From Chitinophaga alhagiae (GTDB taxonomy: Bacteria > Bacteroidota > Bacteroidia > Chitinophagales > Chitinophagaceae), in contig NZ_QXMH01000003.1 in the NCBI RefSeq assembly GCF_003568665.1, positions 407,772 through 471,771 on the forward strand: a stretch of DNA of 64,000 bases, read 5' to 3'. Within the stretch, counting starts at the first letter, position 1. Every line of letters begins with the position of its first letter. Position numbers and translations under genes: made by a program. Below the pieces are notes generated by a model. The model did not search any database. It saw nothing but the letters and a program-made list of their open reading frames with translations, and was not told where the DNA came from. Shown here piece by piece: positions 8,880-17,757 of this stretch.

Positions 8880-8892
8880 GTCATTTTACGCT

Positions 8893-11800
8893 ATGAAAAA
8901 AATCCTCGGACTTGATGTCGGTACCAACTCCATTGGCTGGGCCGTTATCTCCCTAAACCAATTCGGCCAGGAAGGCGCCATTTTAGGCCTGGGCAGCCGT
9001 ATTATCCCTATGGACGGAGATGCCATGCAGAAATTTGAGTCTGGCGCTACCGTATCCAAAACTGCAGACCGCCGGATGGCCAGAATGGCCCGCAGGTTAA
9101 AACAGCGGTTCCGCCTGAGAAGGACACGTTTAATTACGGCACTTAAAACACTGGGGTGGATGCCAGACGGCTTTCCTGTTCTTTTCAGGGAAGCCAAAAG
9201 TTTCTCTATGCGCCAATATCTGCCGTTTGATGCATCCATAATAGCAGAAGCGCAGGAAGCCTTCGGCAGTAAAAGTATTTCAGAAGACTGGATAGTTTAT
9301 TACCTCCGCACCAAAGCACTTGAACACCCGATACCACTTTCCGGCCTGGTGCGCATCCTCTATATGATGAACCAGCGCAGGGGCTTCAGAAGCTCAAGAA
9401 AAGATGAAAAAGATGAAGAACAGGATGAGATCAAATATCCTCTCTTTGAAAAATGGGTGCAAATACTTACCGTATCGGAAATCACCGAGGTATCTGAAGA
9501 AAAAGGCATTAAAACCCTTAATGTAACCGCCGGGGACATCACCGGTCAAATAAAACGCAGGGCTATTCCCGATTGGGTTGGCCAGGAAATGGAACTGGAA
9601 GTGACCCGGAAAACTACCAAAGCCGGTGAAGTTACCTATACATTCGCCATGCCTGATCCCACTGACTGGGAGAAAAAGAAAACAGCGCTCGAAAAAAGCA
9701 TTCTTAAATCCGGGCATCACCCTGGCGAGTACTTTTTTCACCATCTTATCAGTGACCCAAATTATCGCATCCGCCAGAATATCATAGACAGATCGCTTTA
9801 CGAAAGAGAATTTGAGGCTATCTGGAAAAAGCAGGCAACATTCCATCCAGAGCTGGCCGACACCTCCAAATTGCCAGCTATTGCAGACCTGCTCTACAAA
9901 AACAATGCGGCCAAGCAAAAAGAACTATGTGCAAATGATCTATATTACCTCTTTTCCAGGGACATTATCTACTATCAACGCCCCCTGCGCTCGCAAAAGC
10001 ATAGCGTGGGCCATTGCAGCCTCGAGAAAAAAGGGAATGGGTACGGCATAAAGGTAGCACCAAAGTCGAGCCCGGAGTTCCAGGAATTTCGTATCTGGCA
10101 AACCATCCATAACCTGAAGGCCCTGGAATTATCTGCTGAAACAGAGGGCAAACCGCTGCTGGATGTGGATGCAACAGAACAACACCTGACAGATGAAAAG
10201 AAAGCACTGCTTTTTGCGCTCTTTGACAGCCGGGAGAGTGTGTCTCATCATGCCATATTGAAGGAATTAGGCCTCAACACTTCCGGGTACCGGCTTAATT
10301 ATCCGTCAGACAGGGACTTCCAGGGCAACGAGACAAAGGCTGTTTTCCGAAAGGTCTTTAAAAAACATGCCTTTGATGCAGGTAATGCATTACTGGACAA
10401 TGCAGATACCTTCTACCGGCTGTGGCATATCTTGTATTCACTCAACAGCAGGAAGGAAATTGCCAGCGCGCTTTCCAATCCCAAACACGCATTTGGACTA
10501 CCAGAAGCCGTCATTGCCCATCTCTCAAAGCTGCCAGATCTGCCAAAACAATACGCGGCCTTTTCCTCCAAAGCCATCAGGAAAATGCTTCCGTTGATGC
10601 GTTGCGGACAATATTTTAATTGGGATAACATTCCTGTGTCAGTAAAAACCCGCATCGACCATATTGTTACCGGTGAGTACGCCCTCGGCATCAGTGATGA
10701 CGCGCGCGACAAAATAGCCAGCTTTAACCTGCGCGAAAACGCAGATTTCAAAGGTCTCTCTGTCCCGAAAGCCAGCTACGTAGCCTATAACCGGCATTCA
10801 GAACGTGAAAATAGTGGAAAGTACGAGGCGCCTGATGACATTAATGTTCCATTGCTTATCCCGAACAACAGCCTGCGCAACCCGGTTGTGGAGCAGGTAA
10901 TAAAAGAATGCCTGAGCCTGGTAAAAGACGTTTGGGCCCAATATGGACAACCCGCCGAAATTCATATCGAACTGGCCCGGGAACTGAAAAAGACCGCTGA
11001 AGAAAGGGAAAAGGCCGACAAAAAGAACCGTGAGAACGAAGCCGACAGGAAAAGGATCCGCGCTATACTGCGGGAATTGCAAAATGCCAATCCCAACTCT
11101 CCTGCTGACATTGAGCGGATCAGGCTATGGGAAAACACCGGGAATGAAACAGCCCGTTCTACCGCCGTCCGGTTTTCAAAGGAGCCTACCCGTAGCGAGA
11201 TAGAACGGTATAAACTATGGGGAGAACAAAATCATATCTCTCCCTATACCGGGAAAGTAATTCCCCTTAGCAAACTTTTTACACCTGAATACGAGGTGGA
11301 ACACATCATACCGCGGTCCCGCTTCTTTGATGATTCTTTCCTCAACAAAACTATCTGCGAAACCTGCGTAAATGACTTTAAAGGCAACCGGACAGCCAGG
11401 CAGCTGATCGAAACAGACGGAGGCCGTACCATTACACACAAGGGCCATACATTTACGCTGATGGACACTATGGCATACTACGCACACTGCCAGCAAACCT
11501 TTCAGGGCGGCAAATACAGGAACCTGATGAGGGAAGACATTCCCAATGACTTCATCCAGCGCCAGATCAACGACACGCGGTATATCACACGAAAACTGGC
11601 AGAACTGCTATATCCTGTTGCCAGGGAAAAAGAGGGAATTGTGTTCACCATAGGGCAGATTACCAGCGAATTAAAAGACAAATGGGGGCTAAACCGCGTG
11701 TGGAAAGAGATATTGCTGCCTCGCTTTGAAAGACTGGAGCAGATCACGGGTGAACCGTTAATTCAACTTGATACTGCCCACAACAACATCCATTTCAAAA

Positions 11801-13188
11801 CAGATTATAAACGTATTGATCACAGGCACCACGCCCTGGACGCGCTGATTATTGCCTGCACCACACGCCAGCATATACAATACCTTAACTCTCTGAACGC
11901 AACAGATGAAGCAGGTAAATACAGATACCTGGTTAAATCCAGGTACAGCGATTTTGTGTTGCCCTGGGAAAGTTTCACCAAAGAAGCCCGCGAAAAGCTG
12001 CAACAGGTAATAGTATCTCACAAGAACCGGAACCGTCTTTTAAGCAAAGCGGTGAACAGGTATTCCAAATGGGTGCAAACACCGGAAGGAACATGGAAGA
12101 AACAGCTGGTAAAACAGGAAAAAGGGCCGCTTACCGCCATAAGGAAATCTATGTTCAAAGAACCCCTCGGTAAAATTACATTGAGGGAGTATAAAGATGT
12201 AACCCTGAAGCAGGCGGTTGATACGCAACTGAAAGCACTGCAAGGCACCACACGGGATCAGGTCTCCCAGGTGGCTGACGCATCACTACGTAAACAATTG
12301 AATGAATTGCTGAAAAATTGTGCATACAACCTGAAGGAAGCAGAAAAACACCTCAAGAAATACCCGCTATTGGATGGCGATGGAAAAGCGCTTTCTAAAA
12401 TTCGGGTGACGGTGTTTAACAATTACGCGGCAAAACGGGTAACACTGGATAGCTCCTTTACGGCCGACAAGATCGGCAAGATACCTTATGCAAAAAATTC
12501 ATGGCTCGCCAATTTGTTGCTGCAGCACCTGGAAGAATATCAAGGAGACCCGAATCTAGCCTTTAAAGGTGAAGCGCTTGATTTGCTTAACAGAAAGGCC
12601 GGAAAACCTATTCACAAAGTAACTATTTATGAAGAAATAGGTAAAAAAATAGACTTGCATGGGAAGCTGCTGGAGGGAGACAAGGGCACCAACCTGTTTT
12701 TTGTGATATATGAAAATACTTCCACCGGGCAGAGAGTTCTTACCAAAAAGAGTACAGTCCCATTAATGGAAGCCATTGAACGGCTCGCTAATAAATGGCC
12801 GGTAGCGGAAGCCCTTGAAGGCCATAGACCTATTATCCTTTCTCCCAATGATCTTGTGTATGTACCTGAGATTGGAGAAGATGTGAGCAACATCACATGG
12901 GAAAATCTAACCAAAATACAACAAAGGATATACAAGGTTGTTAGCTTTACCAAGCAAGAGTGTCATTTTGTGCCACATCATATTGCCCGGCCGCTTGACG
13001 ACAAAAACCGGGAACTTGGCTCAAACAACAAATCTGAAAGGGCCTGGGACGGTCAAATGATTAAAAATACATGCATCAAAATAAAGGTTGACAGGTTAGG
13101 AAATATTATTGAAGCAAATGGGAGAAAAGTAATTCATCATCAAGAAATAAACCCCTCTCACCAACCGGAAACAACGCCTGAGCCATGA
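8893..13188 (+). CDS. cas9: CRISPR-associated endonuclease Cas9, type II-C
   Basis: 1431 residues, in the range of the large Bacteroidota II-C Cas9 proteins. It cuts DNA matched by the crRNA-tracrRNA guide. All nuclease motifs are intact: RuvC-I ILGLDVGTNSIGWA (D8), arginine-rich bridge helix (about 57-85, RRMARMARRLKQRFRLRR), RuvC-II EIHIELAREL (E693), HNH motif YEVEHIIPRS (H804) followed by NKTICETCVNDFKGNR, and RuvC-III DHRHHALDAL (H980, D983). The region after about 1050 should hold the wedge and PAM-interacting parts. The stop overlaps the cas1 start by four bases (ATGA), so cas9-cas1-cas2 is one operon. There is no csn2 or cas4, which defines subtype II-C. The PAM cannot be read from the sequence. 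Confidence 0.98.
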   Translation: MKKILGLDVGTNSIGWAVISLNQFGQEGAILGLGSRIIPMDGDAMQKFESGATVSKTADRRMARMARRLKQRFRLRRTRLITALKTLGWMPDGFPVLFREAKSFSMRQYLPFDASIIAEAQEAFGSKSISEDWIVYYLRTKALEHPIPLSGLVRILYMMNQRRGFRSSRKDEKDEEQDEIKYPLFEKWVQILTVSEITEVSEEKGIKTLNVTAGDITGQIKRRAIPDWVGQEMELEVTRKTTKAGEVTYTFAMPDPTDWEKKKTALEKSILKSGHHPGEYFFHHLISDPNYRIRQNIIDRSLYEREFEAIWKKQATFHPELADTSKLPAIADLLYKNNAAKQKELCANDLYYLFSRDIIYYQRPLRSQKHSVGHCSLEKKGNGYGIKVAPKSSPEFQEFRIWQTIHNLKALELSAETEGKPLLDVDATEQHLTDEKKALLFALFDSRESVSHHAILKELGLNTSGYRLNYPSDRDFQGNETKAVFRKVFKKHAFDAGNALLDNADTFYRLWHILYSLNSRKEIASALSNPKHAFGLPEAVIAHLSKLPDLPKQYAAFSSKAIRKMLPLMRCGQYFNWDNIPVSVKTRIDHIVTGEYALGISDDARDKIASFNLRENADFKGLSVPKASYVAYNRHSERENSGKYEAPDDINVPLLIPNNSLRNPVVEQVIKECLSLVKDVWAQYGQPAEIHIELARELKKTAEEREKADKKNRENEADRKRIRAILRELQNANPNSPADIERIRLWENTGNETARSTAVRFSKEPTRSEIERYKLWGEQNHISPYTGKVIPLSKLFTPEYEVEHIIPRSRFFDDSFLNKTICETCVNDFKGNRTARQLIETDGGRTITHKGHTFTLMDTMAYYAHCQQTFQGGKYRNLMREDIPNDFIQRQINDTRYITRKLAELLYPVAREKEGIVFTIGQITSELKDKWGLNRVWKEILLPRFERLEQITGEPLIQLDTAHNNIHFKTDYKRIDHRHHALDALIIACTTRQHIQYLNSLNATDEAGKYRYLVKSRYSDFVLPWESFTKEAREKLQQVIVSHKNRNRLLSKAVNRYSKWVQTPEGTWKKQLVKQEKGPLTAIRKSMFKEPLGKITLREYKDVTLKQAVDTQLKALQGTTRDQVSQVADASLRKQLNELLKNCAYNLKEAEKHLKKYPLLDGDGKALSKIRVTVFNNYAAKRVTLDSSFTADKIGKIPYAKNSWLANLLLQHLEEYQGDPNLAFKGEALDLLNRKAGKPIHKVTIYEEIGKKIDLHGKLLEGDKGTNLFFVIYENTSTGQRVLTKKSTVPLMEAIERLANKWPVAEALEGHRPIILSPNDLVYVPEIGEDVSNITWENLTKIQQRIYKVVSFTKQECHFVPHHIARPLDDKNRELGSNNKSERAWDGQMIKNTCIKIKVDRLGNIIEANGRKVIHHQEINPSHQPETTPEP

Positions 13189-14084
13189 TCAAGCGCACTC
13201 TTTATTTTGGGAACCCGGCCTATTTGAAAACAAGACAGGAACAACTATTGGCTGAACTGCCCGGTGATGAGAAAGTGAAACAAGTCCCCATTGAAGACAT
13301 AGGGCTATTGGTATTGGACAATGCCCAGATAACCGTTACGCAAGCCCTGCTGGCCAAACTAATGGAAAACAATGTAGCGCTGGTGACCTGCGACCATACA
13401 CATCATCCGGTAGGGCTGTTCTTTAATCTTGACGGCAACACCTTGCAAAGCCAGAAGTTCAAAGCGCAGGTAGAAGCATCAATGCCGCTCAAGAAACAGT
13501 TATGGCAGCAGACCGTCATCGCCAAAATATCGAACCAATCTATGCTGTTGCGCACACAGCGGGAAGACTACAAATACCTGGACACCCTGGCAAAAAACGT
13601 TAAAAGCGGTGATGCGGATAATGCCGAAGCCAAAGCCGCCAGCTACTATTGGAAAAAGGTATTCCCTGATTTCCTCACGTTTCGCCGTGACAGAGAGGGT
13701 GATCCGCCTAACAGCCTGCTAAACTATGGATATGCCATTCTAAGAGCAATAGTGGCAAGAAGCCTGGTAGGAAGCGGTCTCCTCCCTACGCTCGGTATAT
13801 TTCACCGGAATCAGTATAACGCATATTGTTTGGCAGACGACATTATGGAACCTTACCGCCCGTTTGTTGACAAAGTAGTGTGCGATATTATCCGGGCAAA
13901 TGGCCGTTTCCTGGATTTAGGACCAACCCTCAAAAAGCAGCTTTTGAGCATCCCGGCCATGGACGTAACAATAGATGGTCAAAAAAGTCCATTGATGAAT
14001 GCAGTACAACGGACTACCTCCTCTCTGTCCAAATGCTTCGAAGGTAGTTCCCGGAAAATACTGTATCCCGAACTTACACATTAA
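13185..14084 (+). CDS. cas1: CRISPR integrase Cas1, type II
   Basis: 299 residues. Cas1 joins new spacers to the leader end of the array as a complex with Cas2. The metal-binding residues are visible: E148 in NAEAKAASYYW, H207 in LGIFHRNQYNAYCLADD, and an acidic residue in DIMEPYRPFVD (E222). The first 85 residues form the beta-rich dimerisation domain and the rest is helical. Length and motif spacing are those of type II Cas1. It overlaps cas9 by four bases and ends one base into cas2 (TAATG), so translation is probably coupled. Confidence 0.97.
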   Translation: MIKRTLYFGNPAYLKTRQEQLLAELPGDEKVKQVPIEDIGLLVLDNAQITVTQALLAKLMENNVALVTCDHTHHPVGLFFNLDGNTLQSQKFKAQVEASMPLKKQLWQQTVIAKISNQSMLLRTQREDYKYLDTLAKNVKSGDADNAEAKAASYYWKKVFPDFLTFRRDREGDPPNSLLNYGYAILRAIVARSLVGSGLLPTLGIFHRNQYNAYCLADDIMEPYRPFVDKVVCDIIRANGRFLDLGPTLKKQLLSIPAMDVTIDGQKSPLMNAVQRTTSSLSKCFEGSSRKILYPELTH

Positions 14085-14419
14085 TGTTTAACCGTTTAAA
14101 CGCATACCGGGTTATGTGGGTACTTGTATTCTTCGATTTGCCCACCGAAACAAAAAAAGACCGGAAGATCTATGCCCAATTCAGAAAGCAAATCCTGGCC
14201 GACGGTTTCCAAATGTTCCAATTCAGTATTTATCTGCGTCATTGCAGCAGCAGGGAAAATGCTGACGTACATACCAAAAGGGTGAAAAAGATCCTGCCAC
14301 CCAAGGGTCACGTTGGCATATTGACGGTTACAGACAAACAATTTGGGATGATAGAACTATTCCATGGCAGGGAACCAGCCGTTGCAATACCCCCTCCGCA
14401 ACAACTGGAACTCTTCTGA
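14084..14419 (+). CDS. cas2: CRISPR-associated Cas2
   Basis: 111 residues from the overlapping ATG at 14084; an internal Met at residue 11 (MWVLVFFDLP) is another possible start. The first strand carries the conserved acidic residue (D18 in VLVFFDLPT) of the Cas2 ferredoxin-like fold, followed by the DRKIYAQFRKQILADGFQMFQFSIYLR block. The C-terminal tail PPPQQLELF is of the kind seen in type II Cas2 proteins. It forms the Cas1-Cas2 spacer-integration complex. A strong two-way terminator follows at once. Confidence 0.95.
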   Translation: MFNRLNAYRVMWVLVFFDLPTETKKDRKIYAQFRKQILADGFQMFQFSIYLRHCSSRENADVHTKRVKKILPPKGHVGILTVTDKQFGMIELFHGREPAVAIPPPQQLELF

Positions 14420-14421
14420 TA

Positions 14422-14462
14422 GGAATAAAAAAAACAGGACATTTGCCTGTTTTTTTTATTCC
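14422..14462. terminator. Bidirectional terminator between cas2 and the CRISPR array
   Basis: A perfect 17-bp inverted repeat: GGAATAAAAAAAACAGG, a seven-base loop, then its complement ending in eight T's and ATTCC. It works in both directions, so it can end the rightward cas operon and the leftward pre-crRNA at the trailer side of the array. Confidence 0.9.
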
Positions 14463-14509
14463 TAAAAAGTTCAGTAAGCAGGCCATAGGCCTTCACTTCA
14501 GAGGAATCT

Positions 14510-17130
14510 GTTGTGAAAGACCTAAGGTACTGAATAATTGAAAGCAAGTCACAACACGTAGGCGGCGTGGTTCTTTCTCCAACAGTTGTGAAAGACCTAA
14601 GGTACTGAATAATTGAAAGCAAGTCACAACCCCCTTTACGCCGGGCGGGCGTTGTTTAAGTTGTGAAAGACCTAAGGTACTGAATAATTGAAAGCAAGTC
14701 ACAACCGGCCACCGCATAACCAGCCCTATGCTTTTGTTGTGAAAGACCTAAGGTACTGAATAATTGAAAGCAAGTCACAACATGATGCTGACAATGGTTT
14801 CTACCGGTACCGTTGTGAAAGACCTAAGGTACTGAATAATTGAAAGCAAGTCACAACTGCTGGCGCTGATAGGAGTAGCGGTAAAACGTTGTGAAAGACC
14901 TAAGGTACTGAATAATTGAAAGCAAGTCACAACCACACGACCTGACAAAAAAGGTAGTGTCGTGTTGTGAAAGACCTAAGGTACTGAATAATTGAAAGCA
15001 AGTCACAACAACATAGTGATTGTCAATGAACGGAGGTAGTTGTGAAAGACCTAAGGTACTGAATAATTGAAAGCAAGTCACAACTGCTGATGCCTATAAG
15101 CACATCCTTCTGAAGTTGTGAAAGACCTAAGGTACTGAATAATTGAAAGCAAGTCACAACCTGCAGCTTCCTGCTCCTGCTTACGGCGCGGTTGTGAAAG
15201 ACCTAAGGTACTGAATAATTGAAAGCAAGTCACAACTGTGGCTGTCGGCTTACGCTCTAACACCTTGTTGTGAAAGACCTAAGGTACTGAATAATTGAAA
15301 GCAAGTCACAACAGACATGTGGCAGTACTCGGGTGCTGCCCGTTGTGAAAGACCTAAGGTACTGAATAATTGAAAGCAAGTCACAACAAGGACGTGCGGC
15401 CAGCCCCTTACGCTTTAGTTGTGAAAGACCTAAGGTACTGAATAATTGAAAGCAAGTCACAACCCATGCGTCACGCGGTACCTTCAGCGCAGTGTTGTGA
15501 AAGACCTAAGGTACTGAATAATTGAAAGCAAGTCACAACCGTTACCTCAATCGGAACGTTCGCCTCCGCGTTGTGAAAGACCTAAGGTACTGAATAATTG
15601 AAAGCAAGTCACAACAATCAGCTATTTGCTTTTCTATCTTTGAATGTTGTGAAAGACCTAAGGTACTGAATAATTGAAAGCAAGTCACAACTATTTCGGC
15701 ATCAAGTTCCCGATCGGTCAGTTGTGAAAGACCTAAGGTACTGAATAATTGAAAGCAAGTCACAACCGAAAATTCAGAAAAGGCTATGCAGGACATGTTG
15801 TGAAAGACCTAAGGTACTGAATAATTGAAAGCAAGTCACAACGCCTTTTAAATTTATAGTGTGAAACCTTTAGTTGTGAAAGACCTAAGGTACTGAATAA
15901 TTGAAAGCAAGTCACAACTGAGAACGATGAAGGCTTCCAGCATTTTGCGTTGTGAAAGACCTAAGGTACTGAATAATTGAAAGCAAGTCACAACTGCGTC
16001 ACTGTAGCGCTGCGGGCTGAAGGGGTTGTGAAAGACCTAAGGTACTGAATAATTGAAAGCAAGTCACAACTTACCATTCCACGGGCCATTTTCAATGCAG
16101 GTTGTGAAAGACCTAAGGTACTGAATAATTGAAAGCAAGTCACAACCATATCACCGCTGTTTTCCCTTCGTTCCTGTTGTGAAAGACCTAAGGTACTGAA
16201 TAATTGAAAGCAAGTCACAACCCGTGTCCGTAGCGGGTGCGGTTTTAACTGTTGTGAAAGACCTAAGGTACTGAATAATTGAAAGCAAGTCACAACGTTT
16301 TCTTTGTAATTCACGATAAAATTCCGTTGTGAAAGACCTAAGGTACTGAATAATTGAAAGCAAGTCACAACGCAGCTTCACTGTGGCTGATCTTTTCTTT
16401 GTTGTGAAAGACCTAAGGTACTGAATAATTGAAAGCAAGTCACAACCGGATATATCGGTTAAAAACCTCTGTTGCCGTTGTGAAAGACCTAAGGTACTGA
16501 ATAATTGAAAGCAAGTCACAACGAGTCCGGCGATACTGAACGACTGGCAGGGGTTGTGAAAGACCTAAGGTACTGAATAATTGAAAGCAAGTCACAACCG
16601 CCATTTTTCGGCTTCTTTTTTAGCACCTGTTGTGAAAGACCTAAGGTACTGAATAATTGAAAGCAAGTCACAACCCAAACGGAGGTGTTGACGATGATCG
16701 TTACGTTGTGAAAGACCTAAGGTACTGAATAATTGAAAGCAAGTCACAACCTACCGGTGTAGAGGCATTTATACCTGATTGTTGTGAAAGACCTAAGGTA
16801 CTGAATAATTGAAAGCAAGTCACAACAATCCTTTTTCAACTATGAGAAAAATTTTTGTTGTGAAAGACCTAAGGTACTGAATAATTGAAAGCAAGTCACA
16901 ACTCACCGGCGCTATTGTTAAACTTCGTACTAGTTGTGAAAGACCTAAGGTACTGAATAATTGAAAGCAAGTCACAACCCTGGTAGTAGGATTTGTCCAG
17001 GGCAAATTGTTGTGAAAGACCTAAGGTACTAAATAATTGAAAGCAAGTCACAACTGCATTCACATTCACTATTGGAATGTTTCAGTTGTGAAAGACCTAA
17101 GGTACTGAATAATTGAAAGCAAGTCACAAC
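14510..17130 (-). CRISPR. CRISPR array: 35 repeats of 46 bp, 34 spacers of 29-30 bp
   Basis: I counted 35 repeat copies, first at 14510-14555 and last at 17085-17130. The plus strand reads GTTGTGAAAGACC...AAGTCACAAC. All copies look identical except the one at 17009-17054 (G to A at repeat position 23). Spacers are 29 or 30 bp and all appear different. The tracrRNA anti-repeat pairs with the minus-strand form (GTTGTGACTTGC...CTTTCACAAC), so crRNAs are made from the minus strand, the leader is at the high-coordinate end and the cas2-side repeat is the oldest. No degenerate trailer repeat is seen. The number and uniformity of repeats suggest an active or recently active system. Confidence 0.98.
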
Positions 17131-17218
17131 TCCTCTCATGGCCGAAGCTGGCCCAAAATTGTATCTCGTCCCACTGGCTCATGATGGCAAATTACTAAAT
17201 TTTTTAGTGCTTCAAGCC
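17131..17218 (-). other. Candidate leader or residual spacer next to the last array repeat
   Basis: If crRNAs are made from the minus strand, this stretch is directly upstream of repeat 35. The first 30 bp could be one more spacer whose outer repeat was lost. Beyond it lie an A/T-rich short palindrome (ACTAAA-AAA-TTTAGT, read on the minus strand) and a near-consensus TAATTTG. It may act as leader/promoter, but the detached repeat at 17617 leaves open where the true leader is. Confidence 0.4.
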
Positions 17219-17243
17219 AAAAAGAACCGCCCTACTGGACGGT
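17219..17243 (-). terminator. Rho-independent terminator after the small cassette gene
   Basis: On the minus strand: ACCGTCC-AGTA-GGGCGGT (seven pairs, one G-U) followed by TCTTTTT. It lies downstream of the gene that ends at 17320 and would insulate that transcript from the array. Confidence 0.7.
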
Positions 17244-17319
17244 GCTTGAGCCGGGACCTTCATACGCCGCCGGCTGCGTATCGATAACGCAGTGTGAAGA
17301 TTGGTAGGCAGTGCGCAGG

Positions 17320-17526
17320 CTATTTGCGCTCTAAATCTTGTTTCATCAACTCCTCTACCCGGCGTGACCAGGAGCGGCCATAGCGGGCATAGAAGGCTTC
17401 GTAAATGTCAGGAAGAACGGTAAGCGGCTTCTGAATGCGCCTTACCTCTACACGGGTGAGGCCGGGTTTATTTCCAGCACCTGGCCGTGCGCCGCCTCGG
17501 TTGTTTTTTTTATGTACCTTTGGCAT
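17320..17526 (-). CDS. Small basic protein inside a cassette in the CRISPR array
   Basis: 68 residues. The N-terminal third is strongly basic and Gly-rich (KKNNRGGARPGAGNKPG), a linker motif found in many small DNA-binding or phage-related proteins. The rest, LTVLPDIYEAFYARYGRSWSRRVEELMKQDL, predicts a strand and two helices, with some likeness to ribbon-helix-helix proteins. I do not recognise the family. It lies between array repeat 35 and a detached repeat, has its own terminator, and in its leader, 12-28 bases before the ATG, carries a 17-base sequence complementary to the CRISPR repeat (17538-17554). It may be a regulator or an inserted accessory gene of the CRISPR locus; this is inference from position only. 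Confidence 0.6.
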   Translation of the reverse strand: MPKVHKKNNRGGARPGAGNKPGLTRVEVRRIQKPLTVLPDIYEAFYARYGRSWSRRVEELMKQDLERK

Positions 17527-17537
17527 GATAAGTCATT

Positions 17538-17554
17538 TTGTGACTTGTTTCAAT
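17538..17554 (-). promoter_or_regulatory. Anti-repeat-like element in the leader of the small cassette gene
   Basis: The plus strand TTGTGACTTGTTTCAAT equals the first 18 bases of the crRNA-sense repeat (from its second base) with one C missing; the tracrRNA anti-repeat lacks one T at nearly the same place. In the mRNA of the small gene it appears as ATTGAAACAAGTCACAA, able to pair with crRNA repeats just before the start codon. It is enclosed by a 6-bp inverted repeat GTCATT/AATGAC (17532-17557). No nexus follows, so it is not a second tracrRNA. Confidence 0.65.
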
Positions 17555-17558
17555 GACG

Positions 17559-17588
17559 GGGCCGGGAGTGATTACCCGGCCTTTTTTT
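17559..17588 (+). terminator. Strong plus-strand terminator beside the anti-repeat element
   Basis: GGCCGGG-AGTGATTA-CCCGGCC followed by seven T's on the plus strand. No annotated plus-strand gene ends here; the only plus-strand sequence before it is the repeat-like element and the antisense of the small gene. A short plus-strand RNA ending here is therefore suspected. Confidence 0.8.
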
Positions 17589-17616
17589 AAAGCAGTTGTG
17601 TCCATTTCCTGATAAT

Positions 17617-17662
17617 GTTGTGAAAGACCTAAGGTACTCAATAATTGAAAGCAAGTCACAAC
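17617..17662 (-). repeat. Detached CRISPR repeat, 486 bp beyond the array
   Basis: A full-length 46-bp repeat in the same orientation as the array, with a single change (G to C at plus-strand position 23). That is the same position at which repeat 34 of the array differs (G to A). It is separated from repeat 35 by 486 bp holding a complete small gene with terminators. It is either the original leader-end repeat cut off by an insertion, or a solitary repeat unit with its own role. Confidence 0.93.
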
Positions 17663-17757
17663 GACATACAATGCATGTAAAAGCAGCTCCTGTTGGGACT
17701 ATCTCATCAACTGTGTAAGTTTCAAAAATGCGGAGTTCGTGGCAGGGTACCGCCCCC

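Noticed and set aside
14493..17005. Minus-strand reading frames with repeated MTCFQLFSTLGLSQ or CDLLSIIQYLRSFTT segments
   Set aside because: They are translations of the CRISPR repeat units in different frames, not proteins.
17500..17557. A second tracrRNA gene at the anti-repeat near 17538
   Set aside because: After the anti-repeat there is no nexus hairpin and no terminator on the minus strand; the sequence runs directly into a start codon.
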